Shown here: positions 12,631 through 22,724 of the stretch, piece after piece | How the letters are laid out: the number at the start of each line of letters is the position of its first letter | How positions within the stretch are numbered: the first letter of the stretch is position 1 | Assembly (NCBI GenBank): GCA_963931865.1 | Contig: OZ007515.1 | Location: forward strand, 9,716,685 to 9,780,684 | DNA length: 64,000 bases | Reading direction: 5' to 3' | Origin: Axinella damicornis | Lineage: Eukaryota > Porifera > Demospongiae > Axinellida > Axinellidae | The notes under the pieces: generated by a model | The model's input: the letters and a program-made list of their open reading frames with translations, nothing else | Told to the model about the DNA's origin: nothing | Databases searched by the model: none | Translations under genes and position numbers: made by a program

Positions 12631-15439
12631 CTCCCACCCCCAGTATTTGAGCTCCTCCAATTCTAGCTACTGCCAACAAAATTCAACTCTTCCTTAGACA
12701 CTTGATGGTACTGAAGCTTCTTACGTACTCACACAATCAACAACCAAGTTTGACAGCTTAGTCTGTTAAGCTACCTGTAGTTCTAAGTTCAAGGTTTGAT
12801 TACGGTCACATGCGGTATATATGTATTTATTGTTACAGGGGCGGCGGAACAGGTCCGCCAGACCCGGCAACTGCCGAACCAATGTTTTGACAAACCATGG
12901 TATACTTGCCAACATCAGGCGGCACTGAGCGTCCTCTGTGGATACATAGCTACGTACTGGGAACCAGGCTCGAGGGAAAGTCTGTTTACGAGTCCAGTTG
13001 CATTGCAGCAAAACTTGAAGTGTCTGGAGGACACATTATCCGGGCGCTTGTTGAGTACGATGGTTAACTTTGCGAAAAACAAACTGGCTATATACGTGCT
13101 AACTAATACCACGTGCAGTTTAGAAAGGGGTGGAGCCAGAAAAAGCAGCAGCGAAAAACTCGTAGCCAGTAGGCGTGGGCTACCAGGCAGCGCAGCGTAC
13201 ATTTCCTTTCCACGTCGAGAGTGAGACGGTCACGGATTGCACGGAAACCAGAGAGCAGTGGCAGTGCAGAGCAAAGCACGAAGGTGCTACGAGAGCCCAT
13301 CCAGGCAACTGAAAAATGACCCTGCAAAATTTTTCGCGCTTCGCGCAGAAGACAGATCGGCGCTACGCGCCTCTACACATTGCCTTCAACAGTGAACATT
13401 TTGCCCTACCAATCCAAAATTGCTTCCGCCGGCTCTGTGTTATAAGGTTCAAGTGGGCCAGCCAGCTCAATGTGAAATTCCTTCCTACGCCTATGATGCA
13501 CATGCATGCACATGCACCCACACACACATACGCACCCACACATGCACATGTCTCTCACACATACACACACCCACATTCTCATTCTTACTCACACAGATGC
13601 TACAATTGAATGTCCGAATAAAATGCCCGTTTCAGAGGGTAGCTCAGTGTTTATTTGGTGTGGGACAGGACTGTTAGATTCAAGAGTAGTTCAAACTACA
13701 TTCGTCTTCGGCGGTCGTAAGGGGATCTGTGCCTCATCGTACGTACATAGTGGCTGGAGGGTGAGCCGTAACGAATCCGAGCCCTACACTTGCGGACTTC
13801 ACATAGAAAATATTCAGCCTTCAGACAGTGGAGAATACTACTGTGAGGTGAACCTACCTGGTACACTCGACACAGTGAGATCAACCATTGTGCATGTCGA
13901 AGTCGCTTCAACAAACCCTAACCCTAACCCTAACCCTAACGTGTTAATATTGGAGACTGTCATCCCATCAGTCGGAGGATTGTTGATACTGGTGATACCA
14001 GCACTGATCATCACGGTAGCATGCATAGTCATTCGTAGGCACAGACAAGGACGACACCATGATGACCCTCATAGACAAGTACTGTACAACGAAGATGACC
14101 AGCACAATTTCCTCTTACCAAGAAATCCACCCGGTAAGATAATTTCTTTCAACTACATGAAATATTGTGCTTCATACTCTTGGATTAAACAAACAGTTTT
14201 CTTTGGGGGTGGTAGTTTTCAGTTATGGCAGCAAGGACCAGATCATATTCATGTCATACTCATACCAAAAATGGCCACTGGGATGGCTACCAATTCTCCC
14301 CTAATGCCTGTTGTAGCAAGATTCATGATTCACCATATATGGGCTGTAACATAAAAATCTTTGGTTGCTAGTTGCAAGCTATAACTCAGTTACAGAAACC
14401 TATACCATAGAACCAAGATTTCTTAATTTGTGCTGCACAGCACATCACCCTTGATCAACACCAAAGATGGAAGTGAATGGGTAGCTACCAGTTCATCGAA
14501 TGCACTTATTGGTGACAATGTATCTTGCACTTGCGCCATTGATTGCGAACTGTTTGACAATAATATATCACATGCAGTATGAAGTTGAAGTGCGTGTAAT
14601 GTTTACGTTTTATTGCATGTGCCAGGTTTACAGTATGGGGAGACAGATTGACATAGCTTTAGTGTGCATGGGCTTGCCACACAATTATATCCATCAGGAA
14701 AGGACAGAGAATATAATGTCTTTCCATACTCATAATTGTTGTCCATATATAGAGAAAATGCCAATCACCAGAACCAACTTCAGCTGCAGGTGGACCCATT
14801 GATGCAGCGGTGATTGGAGGAGCTGCAGCACTGCTTGCAAATAATCCAGTTGGACAAGGAGATACACGTAAGGGCATCACTATAGACAGTGAACTAAACA
14901 ATTAGATGTTATCACCTTTTATGATGCCAAATCTTAACAATAATGAGTTATTATAAACGACACTAGAAGCAAAACAAGATTGCTAATTGATTAATCCTTT
15001 CCCTGCCCAACTACTTCATGTGATGTTGTGCAGACGTATATTCAGCTTTGTGATGTCGTTTCCTACAAGGTCCTTGGGCGCATGCAAGGGTTCACCCACA
15101 CTGTCCGGCGAAGTGAAAACGCATGGCTGTGTTAGTAGAAAGCCCATGTTTAGCTCCAAGAAGGCCTTTTTGCATATTAAAATGCATAGACAATAGTTAT
15201 AGAAATCAAACTCTTGCACGCTTATGCTCATCACAGCTGCAGTTGATGAACCTTCCGGGGTTTATGGCACTTTGGGATCAACAGCTGCAGCGAGTAGCCA
15301 CAACGGAGGGTTGGAGGAAAGTAGACGTTCAGACGAGAGCACAAGTTCTCAACCTTCAAGCAATTCCAGTTCACAACCTAATGACATGGCTGAGGACCGG
15401 CGTAATGCTATGAGAAAATTGACTGAGACTGAGGTCTGA
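9683..15439 (+). CDS. R2: Ig-domain single-pass membrane receptor
   Basis: Exons are 9683-9920, 12356-12479, 13597-14133 and 15237-15439, with phases 2|0, 0|1, 1|1 and 1|stop, matching R1, R3 and R4. Exon 1 starts inside the signal peptide (LLLMAAVLADGC) and has LQPCDVCTEC and NGSRTDN. Exon 2 contains LYTSYLYSC and DIEITLTPV. Exon 3 has the V-type Ig domain (WCGTGLLDSRVVQ, DSGEYYC), an NPNPNPNPN stalk, LETVIPSVGG, a membrane span and RRHR. Exon 4 is the Ser-rich tail (SGSTAAASSHNGGLEESRRS). About 367 residues are visible. The upstream exon with the start Met was not found. A second terminal exon in the same phase lies at 14784-14905. It is convergent with Q1. Confidence 0.85.
10210..10937. 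mobile_element. TIR element, CAGGCCTGCCAACT ends, in R2 intron 1
   Basis: The left end CAGGCCTGCCAACTCTCACGG-like matches the complement of the right end AGTTGGCAGGCCTG. It is flanked by the direct repeat CCTTCA (10204-10209 and 10938-10943). The left subterminal part repeats a short CTCACGG word. It carries a nested TAGCCTC MITE (10840-10896). No coding potential. Confidence 0.65.
10840..10896. mobile_element. TAGCCTC-family MITE with exact 9-bp target duplication
   Basis: TAGCCTCATTCCCAGGC is followed by its imperfect complement GCCTGGGAATGATCGAGGCT. The 9-bp repeat TACATCTCA is exact on both sides (10831-10839 and 10897-10905). This is a very short family member. Confidence 0.8.
10946..11467. 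mobile_element. Foldback MITE, GGGCAAGTGGAC ends, exact 8-bp target duplication
   Basis: Same family as 8964-9439. The arms begin GGGCAAGTGGACTTCGCGG and end with the complement, followed inward by GGAAACGG-rich and GGACTGGAGT-type repeats and a shared AGGACAGAAGCTAAGCA block. CCTTCATG flanks both sides (10938-10945 and 11468-11475). The left copy of that site is also the right flank of the element ending at 10937. Confidence 0.8.
11810..12041 (+). other. Two short Met-initiated, splice-donor-ended frames
   Basis: Inside R2 intron 1, ATGGCGTCCAAAAG starts a frame (MASKSKTRAYYTANNFAS) that ends at a GTGAGT donor near 11870. A second, at about 11992 (MAADDTTKALVSPPP), ends at GTGAGT near 12031. 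Both lie in a locally duplicated sequence containing GTCAGAATCTTTGT. They could be first exons of an unrelated gene or transposon; no downstream exon was identified. Confidence 0.25.
12577..12630. repeat. (GT)n followed by a G homopolymer
   Basis: A GT microsatellite runs directly into more than 30 consecutive G in intron 2 of R2. The same GT-to-G arrangement occurs at about 46282-46346. Confidence 0.9.
12836..13437. mobile_element. CAGGGGCGG-family element with exact 5-bp target duplication
   Basis: The left end CAGGGGCGGCGGAACAGG pairs with the right end GCTTCCGCCGGCTCTG. The flanks are TGTTA (12831-12835) and TGTTA (13438-13442). The interior shares AGCACGAAGGTGC, CTGAAAAATGA and CGCTTCGCGC with 426-797 and 27641-28061. 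It is inserted in intron 2 of R2. Confidence 0.75.
14784..14905 (+). CDS. Candidate alternative terminal exon of R2
   Basis: This follows a CAG acceptor and enters in the phase left by R2 exon 3. It encodes about 40 residues, including AAVIGGAAALLANNPVGQGD, then a stop after SELNN. The end of the minus-strand Q2 membrane exon encodes almost the same peptide (AVIGGAAALMANNPVGQGD ... SKLNN). Use of this exon instead of 15237-15439 would give R2 a different cytoplasmic tail. It may instead be a relic from exon exchange. Confidence 0.55.
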
Positions 15440-16432
15440 TTTGTTTATTCAAAGTACATGGCACTCTTTATGCAAGTCATTGTTATTTACTATGCTTGCA
15501 GCAAATGGTGTAGTATTATTGAATGCATTGTCTTTGTGTATCTTCCAATTGCTGAGTTTATGCATGTACAATAGAGAGCGTGTTGACATTGATTTTTTTG
15601 TGAGCAGCCTTATCGAATCAGTTATGCCAAAATATGCTCACGTGGGGTATAGCGATTTAATGCCCCCATAATTAGGTATGATCAACATTCTTCACATAGC
15701 AACCACTGTACAGTAAAAACCTCTGACACAATATAATAGACTTCTTCGAAAAAGACATTTCAAGGTCACATGACAAAACAACTTTTTTTTGGGGGGGGGG
15801 GGGGGGGGGGGGGGGGGCAATAACCCACAAACATCCACACCCAAAGTGAGAATGCTCCTATAATCATGGAGCTGCTATATTTGGCCTTACGATTATATAG
15901 TATGGCGGATAACTCCAGAATTTAATTAACCCATTGCACAACATGTGACATACATGCATACAACGTACTGTGTATCAACTACTAACTGTAACAGAATATC
16001 GTGGGACGTTTCATTGAGGATAAAAAGGTCTTATGACCGTGTAATACAATGTAACAACAAACAGTACACTGTCAGTCATTTCTCCTGGCCTGGTATTGGT
16101 TTGCTGTTTGCTTTCACAGTTTGCTCTCACAACTTGCTACATACATAGAGTGGAAATTAGAGTTAGCCACATGCATCCAATTAACAAATCTATCTGGCAA
16201 CACTGTAATATATAATTATGTGCACGAGGGGGCAGGGGAAAAGGGTTTCGAGAAAGGTTAAAAGGTTCAAATGTAGAAGTAAAACATTCGGACTTAATTT
16301 GCTAATTTGAAGTTATCGTCTGGGAATGAGCAGCTAAGATATATAGTTTGAGCTCAAAATGACAGGTCTGGCCTGTGAGTACGTAATTATACTGTCTATA
16401 GAATCAAATTCAGCTGAATATACTGTGCTTAC
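15440..16432. other. Convergent gap between R2 and Q1
   Basis: Contains 3' flank sequence similar to that after R1 (GCAAATGGTGTA.TATTATT, AAAATATGCTCAC.TGG..TATAGCGATT). A homopolymer of about 30 G lies at 15789-15817. The last exon of Q1 should lie in the right part; one possibility on the minus strand begins after an ATTACAG acceptor near 16205, but it is not secure. Confidence 0.5.
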
Positions 16433-19400
16433 CTCCATAGTCACCCATCCCAGGTTTGCGGTGGGTAGAATGCGGATGCTTAGGAATCAGGGAAGTTTTC
16501 TCATCCTGTTTGATACTTCGGGATGATTCAACCGACTCATGGAGGGGTTCTGAAGATGAGATCAAGATTGTCATGTGTCTGTGTATGGTCCACATGTAGC
16601 CTCATTCCCAGGCTCCCCCCCTGTGTGTGCGGTGAAGAAAACCCCCGTATTTTTCGTCAGCCCACGCAGGGGGAGGAGCCTGGGAATGAGGCTAGTCCAC
16701 ATGCACCATGGATGAGATATAGATGCAGTACTGTATAGTCATACCAGGGTGTGGTGGATAATCGGAGTCATCTGAGGTATCAGCATGAGGAGATGGATTT
16801 GTTTCTGATTGATCTCTGTCCGGATGATCTGCATGGAAGTGTTGATATGTCTGTATGTCCATGATCTGTACGTCCATGATCAGTGTAGAAACCCACAATG
16901 TTGCATATCAAAACCAAACGGCCAGTTGGAAAATGCTCTCAGTAGCTCCACTGTTATAACTTGCCTGTTCCCTTATTGCATTGTGTAGATCCATTAATTT
17001 TGACATTTGCTGGCATTTGAATGCTGTGCGTGTAGCTACTTGTAGGAGGGACCACAAGTATGATATTATTTCACATACATTTTGGCCTCATTAATTGAGC
17101 ATGACATCAAAGCTATGGCTAGTAGTCCCGCAGCTACAGAAGCCTAGGCAGAAACAGCATGCAGGATGATACAATCTCATCACATGTTGAATGCCTGCCT
17201 GCCTGAATGTGCAGGAGGTAAATTAACAAAATTCACTTGACAATGTGCCATTGTACTCAAGAGCTAGCTAGCAAGCATCAGGTGTTGCATTCAAGGGTCA
17301 AATTGAGCATCAGTCTGTCACTCAACAGTTTAGCATCAGGTAGTTAGCTAGTAGCCTCATTCCCAGGCTCCCCCCTGTGCGCGCGCGCGGTGAAGAACCA
17401 CCATATATTTTTCGTCGGCACGCGCAGGGGGAGGAGCCTGGGAACGAGGCTAGTTAGTTAGCTACATTGCACTCAAGAGTTTAGCATCACGTATATAGCA
17501 CTCAAGAGCTAGCTAAAACATCAGTTAGCTACATGTATATATTGCTCAAGAGTTTAGCATCAGGTATTGCACTCATGATCGAAGCATCAGTTACCCGCTT
17601 TTACCAAGATTACATACAGAGTTCCAACAAGTGATACCACTGTGATATCTACAGATAGTATATAGCTATGCCTCTTGCAGTTGCAATCAAGTCAGTGGCA
17701 ATTGAGGCTGGGGACATACCGCTCACCTGGACTCGGACTCCTGCTGCTTAGGTGAAGGGAACTCTGTGTGTGCACTGTCTCATCGTCACCTGTATCTTCA
17801 TCACTGCTGGTTGGTACTGGGGAAGGGGGCTCTATATGAAGAGATAAGAATCATTCTTTTGTGGTAAGCAGTAAAGAGCTGGACTGAGGCAAACGCGACT
17901 GGGCGCATGGTCAACCGGTGGATATGCTACAGCACCATTCGAATTCCATATCACTGTTATACATGCTTGTAACCATGATCAGCATTATCGTACGTATCCA
18001 TTTTAAGGGAATGTACAAGTAAACATTTGAAAAATCTCACCATGATGCATTTCCTGACCAGGGTTTTTCCTCTTCCAATAAGGTCGCAACACAACGGACA
18101 GCAAGACAGTCAAAACAATCACAACCAATGCTGAAGGAACAAGAGTTCCTATGAGCAGCGTTACTGGTATTACGTCCACAGTGGCAGGTTTGCTTGTGAA
18201 TTCACCAGCTTTACATATGTAGTCCCCACCATCCGAACTTTGAGCCTTATGCACTGTAAGCTTACAGTGACTCGCATTTCCGTGTACCTCCCAGTAGCTG
18301 CCTCCTGATTCAGTGTCGTTAGCGGTATATGAACTATCATCACAGGCTCTTTCTCGACCTCTAAGAATGAAGATCACTCTCTCATCTGGAGGATCATTTG
18401 CTGTACACTGTATCTCAATGTTTTCACCTTCATACACCTCGTCATTCACACAAATGATTATGGGACCTGCAGAGGTATACATATACGTGCATGTATGTCA
18501 AATTGTGATTTATTCTCCCTTCTCCTATGAATACAGCAAGCTTGATAGGCTCTAACATGTTTAATTTCCCTTCTACCATGAATAGACAGCAAGTGATCTC
18601 TTGATGACGATACAATTCTTGAGGTTGCATTGTTAGTCACTGAGGAACATACCGTATAGCACTTAAATTTCACAGGTCTAAAATATTTCATCGAAGATTA
18701 ATTTTATGACCCGTGTTGTGCACCTACAGCTACGTCGACAGAATATACGCATGACGGCTAGCTAGATGGCTCTGTTTGTGTACTGTAGTCGACCGGATCT
18801 ACATGCAGAGCTCCCCCTAGTCTCGTGCCCAGACCACCCCCCCCCCCCCCCCCCCCCCCCCCGAGGGGAGAGACGGTCTGGTGAACGAAGTCGAATTTCT
18901 TGGGCTTATTACCGGAATGTGGTAAGGACCAATGAGATTGTGAGATTGTTAATAATTACGTGGTAATCGCTTTGAATACTCATAAGCTTTTTTTTTTTTT
19001 TAGCCTTTGCCAATGCCAGTTTGCCCTTAGCGCTTGACTGTGTAAGGCAACGCTACGTCGTGGCGACAACTTCTGAAGACTCGATTGTGCTGGTTGTGAG
19101 CCCTGTGACATCGCTTATGAAGGATCAAGTTGAGAGCTTTGGAAGCGAGGTCAGTAAAAGGGATCAAGTACAACGAAGGGCCCCCTCTAGGCGCAAGCTA
19201 ATGCTGGAGTCGGACCAATGTTGTTTTAGTTATCTAAAACTGAAATAGTTTAGTTTTTGGTTTTAATTAGGTAGAAGTCACATTGTTTAGTTTAGTTTTA
19301 GTTTTAATTACTAAATCTCAAAAGGGTTAGTAAAGGCTCTTTTAGTTTTAGTAACCACCATTTTGGGTGATTTTCATTGTAGTTTAGTTGTAGTTTTAAT

Positions 19401-21092
19401 TAACAGGCTGAGACAGTCCTCATTTTAGTTTTAGTTTTAATTACTAAAGTGAAATATGCCATGCTAAAATGCATTTTAGTTTTAGTTTTAGTTAACTAAA
19501 ACAACATTGTGCTGGACTAGCCCTAAGGGGCCGTTCTTCGTACCTGACCCCAGTAAAGTGCCTGAAAGGATTGCCAAACAAACGGGAAGCAGATTCCATG
19601 GGCGGCGAAGGATGCTTCAAAAACCTTCTATGGGCCATGAGTGAGCGCACATCTTCTCTCCCGATATGAGTAGCCATGATCGACACAGGAGCCTTCAGCG
19701 GACGCTTTCGCAGGCACTTAACACCACGGGATTATACAATGATTATACATTCCGTAGTATGCTTCAAGCACAAGAAATTCGACTTCGTTCACCAGACCGT
19801 CTCTCCCCTCGGGGGGTGTGGTCTGGGCACGAGACTAAGCTCCCCAAGAGATACCATTGTGTGCTGCCAATAATGGAGGGAAGGTTAGGGGAATGCCCAG
19901 TATCTGAAAACGAACGCTGAGAATGTCAAAGTGCGGAAGCGAGCAGCATGCACAGAGTACGAGGTATTAGTCACAATTCGCATTGCTGCACTACTACCGA
20001 CGAACTGGAATCTTCAAGTACAGTACACCACGCTCATTGTGTGGGTGTGGCATTTGGAGTGTGAATTGACGTTATTTCAATGACAGAGTTATTCACAAAA
20101 ATTTAGACCCGCAAAATTGAACTATACAGTATCACTACTGTGATGAAACACAAACCTGCAGCTGTAATGTCTTCTTCAGCACTAATAAACTTTCTCTGAG
20201 TACATTCCCCATCAACGCAAGGGTATGTCCAAACTGCTGTGGGTCCACAGCAAAGCAGCAGACTATAGAGTATAAGAAAGATGGAAAACAAATATGCCAT
20301 AGTCTTTTATGTGCTCCAGATGCAAGACTAGTTCTTTGTGCACCCCAAGGCTTCAATCGCTGCATTTGTCAAGGGAGTATATATGAAACCAACTGAGTCC
20401 AAGGTTTTGTCATCCCTCAAGGTTGGTTCACACGTAAATTCAACCAATTGGCTGTTATTGTACTTACAAGACCAAACCAATGTGCTCCACATGCAGGACT
20501 GCACTCAACTAGCCTTGTTCCAGGCACTTCCCACCGCCAGTTTTTGATCGCTTGCAGTATATATTGCAAGCGATAAAAAAACTGGCAGTAGCAACGGCCA
20601 GGGAATGAGTGCATCTGTGACTCTAACTAACTACAACCACTCATTAACAAGCAATAGCGCTAGCTTGATCAAGTTGATTGGGCAATGCCAACCTGTTGTA
20701 GCCGAAAAACTGAGAAACTCACCCATCTCTGACCAAGGGCTTTTTGCCACCAAGCCCATGCTGTTTCCATACCCACTTCCCTTATCACACCATGCACGCA
20801 GACCTAGCTCCGAAGGACAGTAACATCATGAAAGTCTCATGACAAATTCTGCAGCCATCGGTGGTTAAAGGTAATGTTACATGCGTAAAACAAGAGGGAA
20901 CTGCAAAGATGAAGGTGACTTTCTTGTTGATATGGATTTCTTAATGGTTATAGTTGCCATGCAATTGCATCAGGCTGAGCTTTAGATTCTCATGGTCATG
21001 TGATGTACATATATGGAAGCTGGGTGGTCATAAAATCGATGAATAGCTACTCACCTCGAACCGATCAGATATACTTGTATGAATAGACTCAT
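16433..21092 (-). CDS. Q1: Ig-domain single-pass membrane receptor with multi-exon tail
   Basis: Exons on the minus strand: 21092-21055 (Met start, MSLFIQVYLIGS), 20262-20156 (LLLCCGPTAVWTYPC, which finishes the signal peptide), 18466-18041 (Ig domain and membrane span), 17831-17727, 16828-16745 and 16549-16433. Junctions are GT/AG and phases agree (2, 1, 1, 1, 1, 1). The Ig exon has IEIQCTANDPPDERV, the F-strand motif DGGDYIC, a hydrophobic span (LLIGTLVPSALVVIVLTVLL) and a WKRK anchor. Tail cassettes include SSDEDTGDDETVHTQ, DTSDDSDYPPHPG and KTSLIPKHPHSTHRKPGMGD. It lacks the second short ectodomain exon of its relatives. The terminal exon was not resolved. Pairs tail-to-tail with R2. Confidence 0.8.
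16597..16694. mobile_element. TAGCCTC-family palindromic MITE, exact 9-bp target duplication
   Basis: TAGCCTCATTCCCAGGCTCC pairs with GGAGCCTGGGAATGAGGCTA. GTCCACATG flanks both ends (16588-16596 and 16695-16703). It sits between the last two resolved tail exons of Q1. Confidence 0.9.
17352..17452. mobile_element. TAGCCTC-family palindromic MITE
   Basis: Same arms as the 16597 copy and a closely similar core (CCCCCCTGTGCGCGCG ... CGCGCAGGGGGAGG). The flanks GTTAGCTAG and GTTAGTTAG form an imperfect 9-bp duplication. Lies in an intron of Q1. Confidence 0.85.
19015..19160 (+). pseudogene. RecQ-type helicase fragment (motif Ia region)
   Basis: A plus-strand frame reads LPLALDCVRQR, then SIVLVVSPVTSLMKDQVESF, ending at a GTCAGT donor-like site. 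RecQ-family helicases carry the same SPL.ALM.DQV block after the ATP-binding motif I. The Walker A part is not found upstream. Only an isolated exon-sized piece is present, inside the TAGTCTC element. Confidence 0.65.
19216..19507. mobile_element. AT-rich palindromic MITE (ACTAAAACT words)
   Basis: AATGTTGTTTTAGTTA at the left pairs with TAACTAAAACAACATT at the right. The interior is built from TAGTTTTAGTTTTAATTA-like words. A diverged copy in the opposite orientation lies at about 46785-47020 and shares GGACTGTCTCAGC.TGTTAA in complement. Confidence 0.7.
20505..20607. repeat. Hairpin-forming short element
   Basis: CCAGTTTTTGATCGCTTGCA is followed by TGCAAGCGATAAAAAAACTGG, giving a stem of about 20 bp between degenerate CCTTGTTCCAGGC and GGCCAGGGAATGAG ends. 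It is probably an eroded member of the TAGCCTC MITE family. It lies just upstream of Q1 exon 2, in the intron after the signal exon. Confidence 0.5.
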
Positions 21093-22056
21093 GATGACAG
21101 TGATTCCTTCCACCGTCCCTACAAACAACAGTTCTGTGTGTAAGAAAACTGGTCCTTGGTAACCATGACTGCGGTTGTCTAGGTAAATACACACCTCCTA
21201 GGAATATCTTGCTAATGTAGTCCATAGAAATTCTCGAGCTCTGGGAACTGCACAGGTATATACCTATCACGGTGGGTTAAAAGCTCTTTGATGGTATACA
21301 AATTGCTCCCATGTGGATGACAATTGATGCTTTCTAGATTGAGTGTGGTCCAGAGTAGCTATATACAAAGGTTTGTATCGTAATTCTGATGTCAGTACAC
21401 AATAGCTAGTCGGACGAAAATAAGGTTTGGAAAACTCATAATGTGAACTCTGAAGCTTAATTTTGCCTATACTGGTTAATTATAACAGTAACACTCAACT
21501 GGCTTTGTCAGCTGAACACCATGTGACTAGAACCACCCCCAACAATATACTTTTAGTTGCTGGATACATGCTCCTCCCGACCAGCATCAATTTGCTGAGA
21601 TCATCGATTATGTTTGTGCATCCACTGGCTGCTACATGTACAATCATGTAGTACTACTATAAGAAGAATGTGCCACTAGCTGCATGCATGACCATAATTG
21701 GATGCCATAGTGTAGATACTACACGTATATGGATACACAGCGCAAACCTCAATATTAATACCTCAATCCCCGCAGTATTCAAATGCAGTAAGTCGCTTAT
21801 ATACGTAGCTATTATGTTCACACACAAAGCTGGGCATGCATGTGAACCACACACTCGACCTTCAGCCCATGCACTCTCACAGCATAAACTCACAGTAACT
21901 CTGCCAAGGCAGCATGTCAACACCGCTTGTGCACCAAGTATAGCTAAATGCATTTGTATGATTCAAAATCATTGCGAAGGAGGGAAGTCCCACCATCATT
22001 TGACTCAAGTCACAGTTTGTTTTGAACTAGTTGTTGAAAACCAAACACATGTAATC
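21093..22056. other. Upstream flank of Q1
   Basis: This is the 5' flank of Q1, between its start Met and the MITE at 22057. No exon, RNA gene or clear promoter element is seen. Confidence 0.4.
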
Positions 22057-22150
22057 TAGCCTCGTTCCCAGGCCCCGCCCAGCTTTTTGTCGCTTGCAGT
22101 ACATTCTTTCGTGCAACCGAAAGCGGTGCGCGGGCCTGGGAACGAGGCTA
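22057..22150. mobile_element. TAGCCTC-family palindromic MITE, exact 9-bp target duplication
   Basis: TAGCCTCGTTCCCAGGC and GCCTGGGAACGAGGCTA form the arms. CATGTAATC flanks both ends (22048-22056 and 22151-22159). The inner CCCAGCTTTTTGTCGCTTGC is shared with the 8556 and 41113 copies. Confidence 0.9.
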
Positions 22151-22724
22151 CATGTAATCATCATGCTAGATAACACATCTTGTCCTCAAGTTCTACATTG
22201 TAGTGGAGTTCAGAATATAGCCTCGCCATGACAATCTCTAAAGTGCTGGATCTGACCGGTGTCACAAAAAAATCGGCACACCCATTTTCCGGCACCCCCA
22301 CTCCACGAATCCTAGGATATTCGGCACCCCCATTCCAATTTTCCTAGGATTACGTGAGCCCACCCTTGACCTCTCTCAGGATAATTGGAACCCCCGCGAA
22401 TACACTCCGTACGTGGAGTATTCAGCAGGAATGCTTTACCGTACCAGGAGAGTTTTCCAGGTGATATAAAACTGAGCTGTGCTATCAAGATGACTGTTTC
22501 CAGACCACTGATTACAAAGGAGGAGGATGGTGAACAAGTGGACACATACCTAGAGTGCACATTCCTCCTGTGTGCAGTAGCAGATTGGACTGGCAGATTG
22601 TGTTTTTGCAATAGCTTTTGCAGTAGCTACCAGACCTGGAGTTTGACCAATCTAATGATGTGAAGTCATGGTTTTAAATGTCTCACCAACAGACAACTTC
22701 TTCCATTTCTGACACTGGAGAATT

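Larger units (their letters stand above)
18818..19837. mobile_element. TAGTCTC-ended element carrying a RecQ-like helicase fragment
   Basis: The left end TAGTCTCGTGCCCAGACC and the following GAGGGGAGAGACGGTCTGG arm are repeated inverted at the right end (CCAGACCGTCTCTCCCC ... GTCTGGGCACGAGACTA). The flanks AGCTCCCCC and AGCTCCCCA match at 8 of 9 bases. A C homopolymer lies in the left arm (about 18838-18862). It holds a RecQ fragment (19015-19160) and a nested AT-rich MITE (19216-19507). End type and 9-bp duplication suggest a Mutator-like element. It sits in a Q1 intron. Confidence 0.75.
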
